The notes under the pieces were generated by a model. That model did no database searches and was not told where the DNA came from. It saw only the letters and a list, made by a program, of their open reading frames with translations. DNA of 8,705 nt from Leyella stercorea (GTDB taxonomy: Bacteria; Bacteroidota; Bacteroidia; Bacteroidales; Bacteroidaceae), in contig NZ_JAHQUY010000091.1 in assembly GCF_019052365.1 (NCBI RefSeq), positions 1 to 8,705 on the forward strand, written 5' to 3'. A program made the translations under genes and the position numbers. The number at the start of each line of letters is the position of its first letter. The stretch's first letter is position 1. Below are positions 1 to 5,575 of the stretch, in pieces.

Positions 1-63
1 TGGTTTAATAAAAACAGATTTACCCAAGCAAAAAATCGAGGATAAAAAATCTTAACAGGACAA

Positions 64-2040
64 ATGAGAAACAGATATATCCTTTCGTGCATGCTGGCTG
101 CATCTTCGGTATTCGGCGCCTTCGCCGAGACGCACACGCTCGACATCAACACCCGTAAGGCTGGCGCAGCGGTAAGTCCCACCATGTACGGCATCTTCTT
201 CGAGGACATCAACTTTGCTGCCGACGGCGGACTGTACGGCGAGCTTGTAAAGAACCGTTCGTTCGAGTTTCCGCAGGCGCTGCTCGGATGGCAGGCGTTC
301 GGCAACGTGGAGGTGAAGGCGGACGGACCCTTCGAGCGCTGCCCCCACTACGTAGTGCTCGGCTTCACGGGGCATAAGGAGTGCGCTACGGGTCTGCAGA
401 ACGAGGGCTACTTCGGCATCGGATTCGTCAAAGACGAGCCTTACCGCTTCACGGTATGGGCAAGAGCGCTGGACGGCGACGCTACAATCGACGTCTCGCT
501 TGCCGACCAGAGCACGCAGGACGAAACGCAGGAGCGCGCCAAGGCGCAGATAAAGGTGAGCGGCAGCGAGTGGAAGAAGTACGAAGCTGTGCTCACGCCC
601 GGCAAGACCGCACAGAAGGGCTGTCTGCGCGTGCTGCTCAGCGGCACACGCAGCGTGGCTCTCGAGCACGTGAGCCTTTTCCCCGTCAACACGTTCAAGA
701 ACCGCGAGAACGGCATGCGCCGCGACCTCGCTCAGGCGCTCTACGACATGCACCCCGGCGTGCTGCGCTTCCCCGGCGGCTGCATCGTCGAGGGCGAATC
801 GCTGAAGCACCGCTACCAGTGGAAGAACACCATCGGACCCGTCGAGAACCGCCCGTTGAACAACAACCGCTGGCAGTCGACATTCCATCACCGCCTCTTC
901 CCCGACTACTATCAGAGCTACGGACTCGGCTTCTTCGAGTATTTCCAGCTTGCCGAGGACATCGGCGCCGAGCCGCTGCCCGTGCTCAACGTGGGCATGG
1001 CGTGCCAGTTTCAGAACTGGAACAACCCGAAGGCTCATGTGCCCGTCGACTCGCTGCAGCCGTACATACAGGACTGTCTCGACCTCATCGAGTTTGCCAA
1101 CGGCGACACCTGCACCACATGGGGTAGAAAGCGTGCCGAGATGGGCCACCCGGCGCCGTTCAATCTGAAGTATCTGGCTGTGGGCAACGAGCAGTGGAAC
1201 ACCCTCTACTACGAGCGTCTGCGCCCGTTCGTGAAAGCCATACGCGCCAAGTATCCTAAGATACGCCTCATCGGCACATCGGGCCCCGACTCCGAGGGCG
1301 AGATGTTCGAAAAGGGATGGAAAGCCATGAGGGAGATGAAGGCCGACCTCGTCGACGAGCATTTCTACCGCAACGAGCAGTGGTTCCTGTCACACGGACT
1401 GCGCTACGAGGGCTACGACCGCAAGGGCCCGAAGGTGTTCGCCGGCGAGTATGCATGCCACGGAAAGGGCAAGAAGTGGAACCACTTCGAGACATCGCTC
1501 TACGAGGCTGCCTTCATGACCGACATCGAGCGCAACGCCGACATTGTGGAGATGGCTACCTACGCTCCGCTCTTCGCGCACGTAGACGGATGGCAGTGGC
1601 GCCCCGACCTGATATGGTTCGACAACACGTGCATGTTCAAGAGCACAAGCTATTATGTGCAGCAGATGTACGCCTGCAACAAGGGCACCAACGTGCTGCC
1701 GCTCACGATGAACGGCAAGCCGGTGGCAGGACAGGAGGGGCAGGACGGACTCTTCGCCAGTGCGGTCGTTGACCGACAGAAGGGCGAAATCGTCGTCAAG
1801 GTAGTCAACACGTCGGACGAGGCGCACGACCTGACGCTCAACCTCAACGGACTGCGCGGTTCGCACTCGGCAACGCTCACAACCCTGCACAGCGACGACA
1901 TGGACGCCGAGAACACTCTCGACCGCCCAGACGCCGTACGCCCCGTAGAGTCGGCTGCTTCGTGCCAGAGTCGCAAGGGCGGCACGGTGCTCAGCGACAA
2001 GTTGCCGGCAAAGACGTTCAGAATGTATCGCATAAAGTGA
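64..2040 (+). CDS. Secreted alpha-L-arabinofuranosidase, glycoside hydrolase family 51
   Basis: This 658-aa enzyme should release terminal alpha-L-arabinofuranosyl groups from arabinan, arabinoxylan or arabinogalactan. Residues 1-21 form a signal peptide with a plausible cut after AFA, so it acts in the periplasm or outside. The GH51 N-terminal signature SPTMYGIFFEDINFAADGG starts at residue 38. Residues about 75-208 resemble a CBM4_9-like carbohydrate-binding insert. The catalytic barrel follows, with RFPGGC at 235-240, the acid/base glutamate in VGNEQ (E376) and the nucleophile glutamate in FAGEYA (E462). A C-terminal beta domain runs from about residue 540 to the end. The length fits secreted Bacteroidota GH51 enzymes, and both catalytic residues are present, so it should be active. 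The start at 64 is chosen because it gives a complete signal peptide; only an A-rich leader precedes it. A hairpin follows at 2098. No SusC/SusD or other glycan genes are visible nearby. The family call is firm; substrate preference is not determinable here. Confidence 0.95.
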   Translation: MRNRYILSCMLAASSVFGAFAETHTLDINTRKAGAAVSPTMYGIFFEDINFAADGGLYGELVKNRSFEFPQALLGWQAFGNVEVKADGPFERCPHYVVLGFTGHKECATGLQNEGYFGIGFVKDEPYRFTVWARALDGDATIDVSLADQSTQDETQERAKAQIKVSGSEWKKYEAVLTPGKTAQKGCLRVLLSGTRSVALEHVSLFPVNTFKNRENGMRRDLAQALYDMHPGVLRFPGGCIVEGESLKHRYQWKNTIGPVENRPLNNNRWQSTFHHRLFPDYYQSYGLGFFEYFQLAEDIGAEPLPVLNVGMACQFQNWNNPKAHVPVDSLQPYIQDCLDLIEFANGDTCTTWGRKRAEMGHPAPFNLKYLAVGNEQWNTLYYERLRPFVKAIRAKYPKIRLIGTSGPDSEGEMFEKGWKAMREMKADLVDEHFYRNEQWFLSHGLRYEGYDRKGPKVFAGEYACHGKGKKWNHFETSLYEAAFMTDIERNADIVEMATYAPLFAHVDGWQWRPDLIWFDNTCMFKSTSYYVQQMYACNKGTNVLPLTMNGKPVAGQEGQDGLFASAVVDRQKGEIVVKVVNTSDEAHDLTLNLNGLRGSHSATLTTLHSDDMDAENTLDRPDAVRPVESAASCQSRKGGTVLSDKLPAKTFRMYRIK

Positions 2041-2097
2041 TAGGCTGTATATAATAAAGTAACACGATTTATAATTATAAAAAGGCAGACTATCCAG

Positions 2098-2146
2098 TTA
2101 CCGCAGCGTGGGCACTTCATTTCCGCGCTGCGGTAATATTGTTTTT
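2098..2146 (+). terminator. Probable intrinsic terminator after the arabinofuranosidase
   Basis: TTACCGCAGCG (2098-2108) is a perfect 11-bp reverse complement of CGCTGCGGTAA (2126-2136), with a 17-nt loop. It is followed by a T-rich stretch (ATTGTTTTT) at 2138-2146. It lies 58 nt after the GH51 stop codon. The loop is longer than usual and the T-tract starts a few bases late, so termination efficiency is uncertain. Its right arm also serves as the first unit of the GCGGTAAT repeat. Confidence 0.6.
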
Positions 2147-2195
2147 GCACCGCGGTAATCGTGTTACCTGTGCGCGGTAATGCGCTTGCTTGTGG
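2130..2195. repeat. Three degenerate 22-bp direct repeats (GCGGTAAT units)
   Basis: The octamer GCGGTAAT occurs at 2130, 2152 and 2174, exactly 22 bp apart. The rest of each unit is looser, a T/G-rich stretch ending in TGC or TGTG. The period is close to two helical turns, so the motifs would lie on one face of the DNA. The first unit overlaps the arabinofuranosidase terminator, and the last runs directly into the 21-bp repeat that follows. Confidence 0.6.
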
Positions 2196-2262
2196 CTTTG
2201 GATACGTAAAACGTGGGTTTGGATACGTAGAATGCGGCTTTGGATACGTAAAATGCGGCTTT
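2192..2262. repeat. 21-bp tandem repeat, three units plus a partial fourth
   Basis: Units lie at 2192-2212, 2213-2233 and 2234-2254, with a truncated copy at 2255-2262. The shared core is GGNTTTGGATACGTANAA. Units differ at only a few positions. Because 21 is a multiple of three, the array stays open in several frames: the + strand reads a WIR-K-rich heptad and the - strand an LRIQ heptad. The period is again about two helical turns. Function is unknown; it may be a variable-number tandem repeat or a binding array. Confidence 0.85.
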
Positions 2263-2364
2263 TCCGTGTTCTTTGGCAGTCAAAACCCTGCCCAACTGCC
2301 ACTTCTTCACTACTAACTCTGCCATTTCTTGCTACAAACATATTGCAAATCTGTCGCAGAAATG

Positions 2365-2397
2365 CAAATTTACGACAACTACTTGACTAACATCAAA
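2365..2397 (-). promoter_or_regulatory. Possible minus-strand Bacteroidota promoter
   Basis: On the minus strand TAAATTTG (2372 to 2365) matches the TAnnTTTG -7 box. A TTTTTG run ends 21 nt upstream of it (CAAAA on the + strand from 2394), matching the -33 box. Transcription would start near 2358 and run leftward through the 21-bp and 22-bp repeats, towards the 3' end of the arabinofuranosidase. A 74-codon minus-strand frame starts at 2341, just after it, but is mostly repeat sequence. The region 2263-2433 otherwise shows nothing recognisable. Confidence 0.35.
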
Positions 2398-2433
2398 AAT
2401 ATAAGACAAGCAGGAAAATAATTGATGTTATAC

Positions 2434-2464
2434 TTGTGTGCGAACACAAAAGGCATTAACTTTG
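2434..2464 (+). promoter_or_regulatory. Promoter of the twin-microprotein cassette, with a dyad over the -33 box
   Basis: TAACTTTG at 2457-2464 is a perfect TAnnTTTG -7 box. A TTG at 2434-2436 lies 20 nt upstream, as expected for the -33 box of the Bacteroidota primary sigma factor. The -33 box is the first part of a perfect inverted repeat, TTGTGT-GCGA-ACACAA (2434-2449). The spacing places it where a repressor or activator would control access of RNA polymerase. Transcription should begin near 2471, giving a leader of about 110 nt before the first small ORF. Confidence 0.7.
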
Positions 2465-2485
2465 CATCAGTAAATAACGAACGAG

Positions 2486-2524
2486 GTTACGCTGGAAGCG
2501 TGGCTGACGTTTGCCGCAAGGCAA
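2486..2524 (+). promoter_or_regulatory. Two small hairpins in the leader of the microprotein cassette
   Basis: The first hairpin pairs ACGCT (2489-2493) with AGCGT (2497-2501) around a GGA loop, and extends to 8 bp with G-U pairs (2486-2504). The second pairs TTGCC (2511-2515) with GGCAA (2520-2524) around a GCAA tetraloop of the GNRA type. Both lie just after the predicted transcription start. They may stabilise the mRNA or act as a regulatory structure. No known riboswitch family is recognised. Confidence 0.5.
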
Positions 2525-2581
2525 GAAAAGAGAATAGGTAATTAGGGATAACAAAGTAAAAATTAAAGAAAGGGTAACATT

Positions 2582-2671
2582 ATGGTTATTTTCAGTTTTA
2601 TTTTTGCGATTTGTTGTGCAGCGATAGCTGAACTGGTAAAGGTCAACAACAAAATCAGCCTCAAGAAGTAA
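2582..2671 (+). CDS. Hydrophobic 29-aa microprotein, copy 1 (unrecognised family)
   Basis: This 29-codon ORF encodes a small, probably membrane-inserted peptide. Residues 2-16 are strongly hydrophobic, containing FIFAICCAA with adjacent cysteines at 11-12. The C-terminal third is polar and basic, with KVNNK and a final KK. The ATG at 2582 is preceded by TTAAAGAAAGGG about 8 nt upstream, a good ribosome-binding region for this group. Support for coding comes from the second copy at 2774: 22 of 29 residues are identical, the changes are mostly conservative, and nine further codons differ only synonymously. I do not recognise the family. Its shape resembles single-span small membrane proteins, including type I toxin peptides, but no antisense RNA promoter is evident, so that role is only a possibility. 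It is co-transcribed with copy 2 from the promoter at 2434-2464. Confidence 0.75.
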   Translation: MVIFSFIFAICCAAIAELVKVNNKISLKK

Positions 2672-2676
2672 CTGAC

Positions 2677-2688
2677 TGCCTTCGGGCA
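2677..2688 (+). other. UUCG tetraloop hairpin between the two small ORFs
   Basis: TGCC (2677-2680) pairs with GGCA (2685-2688) around a TTCG loop, six bases after the first small ORF's stop. It occupies the same place in copy two as the GCAA hairpin at 2511-2524 does in copy one. No T-tract follows, so it is unlikely to terminate transcription. It may protect or space the two cistrons. Confidence 0.5.
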
Positions 2689-2773
2689 AGGTTATGAAAA
2701 GAGGTAAAGATGGGAAACACAGAAAAACACAAGTAAGGATAACAATTAAAAAATTAAAGAAAGGATTAAGATT

Positions 2774-2863
2774 ATGATGATTTTCGGATTTATCTTCGCA
2801 ATTTGTTGTGCAGCCGTTGCAGAGGCTGTAAATGTAAACAACAAGATCAACCTCACTAAATAA
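2774..2863 (+). CDS. Hydrophobic 29-aa microprotein, copy 2 (paralogue of copy 1)
   Basis: This is the paralogue of the ORF at 2582. Starting from the first of two adjacent ATG codons (2774) gives 29 residues that align end to end with copy 1 without gaps. The FIFAICCAA core with its cysteine pair, the single E at residue 17 and the VNNKI segment are unchanged. Differences lie at residues 2, 5, 15, 18, 20, 26 and 28. The hydrophobic half could span the membrane once, with a polar tail. The ribosome-binding region ATTAAAGAAAGG is the same as in copy 1. An UGAG-CUUG-CUCA hairpin (2867-2878) and then a strong terminator (2909-2946) follow, so this is the last gene of the unit. Function is unknown. 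Having two diverged copies suggests a hetero-oligomer, a dosage effect or a paired membrane role, all inference. Confidence 0.75.
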   Translation: MMIFGFIFAICCAAVAEAVNVNNKINLTK

Positions 2864-2908
2864 AAGTGAGCTTGCTCAGACAATAGTAATAAAACGAAAT
2901 ATAAGAAG

Positions 2909-2946
2909 CGGTTGCATGAGCCTTCGGGCACGTGCAACCGTTTTTT
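2909..2946 (+). terminator. Strong intrinsic terminator of the microprotein cassette
   Basis: CGGTTGCA (2909-2916) pairs with TGCAACCG (2933-2940). The stem continues through a T-G and a G-C pair, one A-A mismatch and GCC/GGC, closed by a TTCG tetraloop (2923-2926). Six T residues follow at once (2941-2946). This is a textbook Rho-independent terminator and closes a transcript of about 475 nt that starts near 2471. Confidence 0.92.
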
Positions 2947-2974
2947 GTGTCTGTAGCTTTCACCGCATCATTAT

Positions 2975-3098
2975 GCGAAAAGTCCCTCATGAAAATGTAG
3001 TGAAATGGCGAAAAGTCCCTCATAAAAGTGTAGTGATTCGGCGGAAAGTCCCTCATAAAAGTGTAGTGATTCGGCGGAAAGTCCCTCATAAAAATGTA
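2975..3098. repeat. 33-bp tandem repeat, three full units plus a partial fourth
   Basis: Units lie at 2975-3007, 3008-3040 and 3041-3073, with a partial unit at 3074-3098. The core shared by all is AAAGTCCCTCATAAAA with few changes. Units two and three differ at one base. Because 33 is a multiple of three, long frames stay open on both strands (RKVPHKSVVIR on +, MRDFPPNHYTF on -). Units abut with no unique spacers, so it is not a CRISPR array. The array begins 29 bp after the cassette terminator. Confidence 0.9.
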
Positions 3099-3104
3099 AA
3101 ATAC

Positions 3105-3135
3105 TTGTTTTTGTCGCTGATTATCAGTATCTTTG
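3105..3135 (+). promoter_or_regulatory. Bacteroidota-type promoter without a clear downstream gene
   Basis: TATCTTTG at 3128-3135 matches TAnnTTTG, and TTG at 3105-3107 lies 20 nt upstream, the same spacing as the promoter at 2434. Transcription would start near 3142, pass the 194-bp palindromic element and could reach the ATPase remnant at 3500. It may be the original promoter of the now truncated ATPase gene. The stretch 3136-3265 holds no convincing gene. Confidence 0.5.
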
Positions 3136-3265
3136 CATCGTGTAAGACAAATGACAATTTGTTATGGAATATTGCTGTTCGGTAAACAATTATTCACCCT
3201 TTTATTGTTTTGTTGTTCAGTATTTTATTGCTATATTTACAAAAGGAGCTTGTCTATATACTATG

Positions 3266-3459
3266 CGGGCTGAAAGCCCAATAATCACATAGCCCAGGGC
3301 AGCGCCCTGGGTATTGAGTGTATATATTGAGTAGTGCGCCCTGTAAGGGCAACACCTTAATAATTAGGCTTTTGCCCTTTCAGGGCGAATGTAGATGTGG
3401 GGTATAATGTTTACCCAGGGCGCTGCCCTGGGCTATGTGATTGTTGGGCTTTCAGCCCG
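3266..3459. repeat. 194-bp head-to-head palindromic element built from six hairpins
   Basis: The outer arms 3266-3313 and 3412-3459 are inverted repeats matching at 47 of 48 positions. Each arm contains two smaller palindromes: GGGCT-GAA-AGCCC (3267-3279) with its mate at the far end, and CCCAGGGC-AGC-GCCCTGGG with its mate. An inner pair, GCCCT-GTA-AGGGC (3338-3350) and GCCCT-TTC-AGGGC (3374-3386), lies symmetrically around a centre near 3362. The layout resembles the REP-pair/BIME type of intergenic mosaic element in other bacteria. No transposase is in the window. It lies immediately upstream of the truncated ATPase gene. Confidence 0.85.
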
Positions 3460-3499
3460 TCTTTGACTACATTATCAGTTTTACCGGACAGCAATAGTT

Positions 3500-3931
3500 A
3501 TGGAAAGATTTATAATGGACGACTCTGCGTTCAAGCTGTTTATGCTCGATTGCGGACTGCTTGGAGCGATGAGTCTTACTCCGCCTGCCATGCTTCTTCT
3601 GCCAAGCACAGACAATAGCGGCAAGGGCGATTTCACGGAGAATTTCGTTTGCTCGCAGATGAAGTCGTTGTCAGATCTGCCAGTGTTCTATTACAGCAAG
3701 GACAACAGTCAGCTCGAACTCGACTTTGTTGTTCAGGCAAACACTGCGGTTTGTCCAGTAGAGGTGAAAGCAGAAGAAAACCTACAGTCGAAGTCGCTCA
3801 AGACAACGCTTTCCGAAAACCCCGATATGCATGGTCTGCGTTTCTCAATGAGCGATTATCGTGAAGAAGGCAGGTTGACAAATGTGCCGTTATACGGAGC
3901 AAGATCTTTCTTGAAGGCGCTTAAACAATAG
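3500..3931 (+). pseudogene. C-terminal remnant of an AAA ATPase with DUF4143 tail
   Basis: The 143-codon frame matches only the last third of the Bacteroidales AAA-ATPase/DUF4143 family, whose members usually have about 400 residues. DSAFKLFMLDCGLLGAMS near the start is the usual beginning of the conserved C-terminal part. A PD-(D/E)XK nuclease-like signature follows: LDF with D75, then EVK with E88 and K90. The Walker A and B ATPase motifs are absent, and no upstream frame supplies them: an in-frame TGA lies at 3464-3466, and the sequence before it is the palindromic element. The gene therefore appears to have lost its N-terminal two thirds. The opening MERFIM could be the original N-terminus joined to the tail by an internal deletion, or a chance start. 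Expression as a stand-alone nuclease-like fragment cannot be excluded, but decay is likelier. The family call is from memory of its conserved tail. Confidence 0.8.
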
Positions 3932-3985
3932 CAATTGATTGTAATGATACAATAAAACCGCAGTTTCTGCGTTATAAGTATTACG

Positions 3986-5482
3986 ATGAAACATATTCAT
4001 ATATATATAATAATGTGTGTGCTGGGCGTGTTTGGCTTAAGCGCATGCGACGATATCGACGATTTCACAACATCGCCGAACAACATGCTCACGTTCTCTA
4101 CCGACACGGTGCGCATTGACACCGTGTTCTCTACCGTGCCGTCGTCGACGCGCGACTTCTGGGTGAGCAACCGCTCGGGTAAGGGGCTGCGCTGCACGTC
4201 GGTGCGCCTCGAAGGTGGCAACCAGAACGGATTCCGCGTGAATGTAGACGGCGTGTATCTGAGTCCGGAACAGGGCTATAAGGCGAACGACATAGAGGTG
4301 CGCAACAAGGACAGCATACGTGTGTTCGTGGAAGTGACCACAGCCGTGAATCACGGTGACGCACCGAAGGAGCTGAACGACTGCCTCGTGTTCGCACTCG
4401 AGAGTGGAGTGGAGCAGAAGGTGGTGCTCAACGCATGGTCGTGGGACGCCGACTTCGCACGCAACAAGACCATCACGACCGACTACACTATAACAGCCGG
4501 CAAACCGCTCGTAGTCTACGGACCGATGACCGTAGAGGAGGGCGCTACGCTCACCATAGCGCCGGGCGCTACGCTCTTCTTCCACGACGGAGCGGGCATC
4601 GACGTGAAGGGACGACTCGTATGCAAGGGCACAGCCGAACAGCCCGTAACGCTGCGCGGCGACCGACTCGACTATATGTTCGACTATCTGCCTTACGACC
4701 GCATGAGCGGACTGTGGAACGGCGTACACTTCATGGAGAAGTCGTACGACAACCGGATGGAGTTCACCGACTTGCACAGTGCGTTCAACGGCGTGCGTGT
4801 CGACTCGTCGGATGTGGCTCGGCAGACGCTCGCCGTAGCCAACTCTACCATACACAACTGTCAGGGACACGCGCTATACGTAGAGAACTCGAAGGTGACG
4901 GTGGAGAACTCGCAGCTGTCGAATGCGCTCAACAACTGCTTGGGCGTGGAAGGCGGCGACGTGCTGGTGAACAACTGCACGCTGGCACAGTTCTATCCGT
5001 TCGACTCAAACCGCGCCAGTGCGCTCAGCTTCTCTGCTCTGAAGCACCCGCTGCAGCAGTTCGTCTGTCGCAACACGCTCATCACGGGCTACAGCGCCGA
5101 CGAGATGATGGGCGGAAAGCCCGTGAAGGACGCTGCGAGCGAGGATGCCGCAGAGCCTAACGCCTTCAACTATCAGTTTGAGAACTGCGTGATACGCACA
5201 CCTGAGGTGACGAAGGAGGAAGAAAAGCCGCACTTCGTGAACGTGGTGTTCGAGGAGAAGGAGAACGCCGACTCGGTATGCACCAACCACTTCAAGAAGG
5301 TGGACGGCGACCAGCAGGACTACGACTTCCGACTCGCCAAGACATCGGTAGCTATCGACCGCGCCGACCCGGCTACGGCTACAAAGACCGACCGCAACGC
5401 CATGCCGCGCGACGAGCGACCCGACGTCGGAGCATACGAATTCAAGGAGGAAAAGACCGAAGAACCGAATCCGCAGGAGTAA
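3986..5482 (+). CDS. Surface lipoprotein with right-handed beta-helix repeats
   Basis: The 498-aa product starts with a lipoprotein signal peptide: a basic start, a hydrophobic core and the lipobox LSAC, with the acylated cysteine at residue 21. The following DDIDD matches the acidic export signal that sends Bacteroidota lipoproteins to the cell surface. Residues about 30-160 look like a beta-sandwich region. From about 160 on, short turns such as VYGPMTVEEGATLTIAPGA and many N-rich strands (VENSKVTVENSQLSN, VNNCTL) suggest parallel beta-helix coils of the pectate-lyase-like fold. The C-terminus carries the PDVGAYEF motif common at the end of such proteins, then a charged tail. No catalytic residues are assignable, so it could bind or cleave a polysaccharide or be structural. 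It begins 54 nt after the ATPase remnant, with a small CGCAG-TTT-CTGCG hairpin between (3959-3971). The deaminase follows after 91 nt and may be co-transcribed. Confidence 0.8.
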   Translation: MKHIHIYIIMCVLGVFGLSACDDIDDFTTSPNNMLTFSTDTVRIDTVFSTVPSSTRDFWVSNRSGKGLRCTSVRLEGGNQNGFRVNVDGVYLSPEQGYKANDIEVRNKDSIRVFVEVTTAVNHGDAPKELNDCLVFALESGVEQKVVLNAWSWDADFARNKTITTDYTITAGKPLVVYGPMTVEEGATLTIAPGATLFFHDGAGIDVKGRLVCKGTAEQPVTLRGDRLDYMFDYLPYDRMSGLWNGVHFMEKSYDNRMEFTDLHSAFNGVRVDSSDVARQTLAVANSTIHNCQGHALYVENSKVTVENSQLSNALNNCLGVEGGDVLVNNCTLAQFYPFDSNRASALSFSALKHPLQQFVCRNTLITGYSADEMMGGKPVKDAASEDAAEPNAFNYQFENCVIRTPEVTKEEEKPHFVNVVFEEKENADSVCTNHFKKVDGDQQDYDFRLAKTSVAIDRADPATATKTDRNAMPRDERPDVGAYEFKEEKTEEPNPQE

Positions 5483-5485
5483 GTG

Positions 5486-5575
5486 TTCTCACCATCTCAC
5501 CCCATCACCCCATCATCACCTCACCATCTCACCAACAAATCTCACCACCTCACCATCTCACCACCTTTAAACTAT
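5486..5575. repeat. G-free low-complexity tract with CTCACCATCTCACC repeats
   Basis: The + strand contains no G from 5486 to 5575, the base before the G of the deaminase ATG. The 14-mer CTCACCATCTCACC occurs exactly at 5488, 5520 and 5549, with degenerate ATCACC copies between. A transcript here would be C-rich and unstructured, the composition Rho factor prefers. It covers nearly the whole gap between the lipoprotein and the deaminase, leaving no ordinary ribosome-binding site. Confidence 0.85.

Larger units (their letters stand above)
2511..2863 (+). repeat. Tandem duplication carrying hairpin, ribosome-binding region and small ORF
   Basis: Copy one spans about 2511-2671 and copy two about 2676-2863. 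Each begins with a tetraloop hairpin of the form TGCC-NNNN-GGCA. Each continues with GAAAAGAG, a GGATAACAA-like stretch, the shared ATTAAAGAAAGG ribosome-binding region, and then a 29-codon ORF. The 45 nt before the two start codons align almost base for base (2540-2581 against 2731-2773). The ORFs have diverged mainly at third codon positions, so the duplication is old and the peptides appear maintained. Confidence 0.85.

Noticed and set aside
1..63. Promoter of the arabinofuranosidase
   Set aside because: No TAnnTTTG box with a -33 partner is visible in the 63 nt available; the promoter may lie before the window or the gene may be in an operon.
52..1362. Long minus-strand frame of 436 codons opposite the arabinofuranosidase
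   Set aside because: It is antisense to a clear GH51 gene; GC-rich third positions keep the opposite frame open, and it shows no known motif.
2190..2390. Plus-strand 66-codon frame with WIRK heptads
   Set aside because: It is the translation of the 21-bp repeat plus unrelated sequence, with no ribosome-binding site or promoter in front.
2975..3098. CRISPR array
   Set aside because: Units abut directly with a constant 33-bp period, no unique spacers and no cas genes nearby.
2916..3185. Plus-strand 89-codon frame with RKVPHKSVV repeats
   Set aside because: It starts inside the terminator stem and owes its length to the 33-bp repeat; the minus-strand frame over the same repeat is equally unsupported.
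3151..3273. 40-codon hydrophobic frame after the promoter at 3105
   Set aside because: The start codon would be only about 9 nt from the predicted transcript start, there is no good ribosome-binding region, and the frame ends inside the palindromic element.
3397..3618. 73-codon frame containing GRCPGLCDCWAFSP
   Set aside because: Its first part is the translated arm of the palindromic element, and the rest is the wrong frame of the ATPase remnant.
4037..4870. 277-codon minus-strand frame opposite the lipoprotein gene
   Set aside because: It is a shadow of a gene with a clear signal peptide and beta-helix pattern on the + strand.
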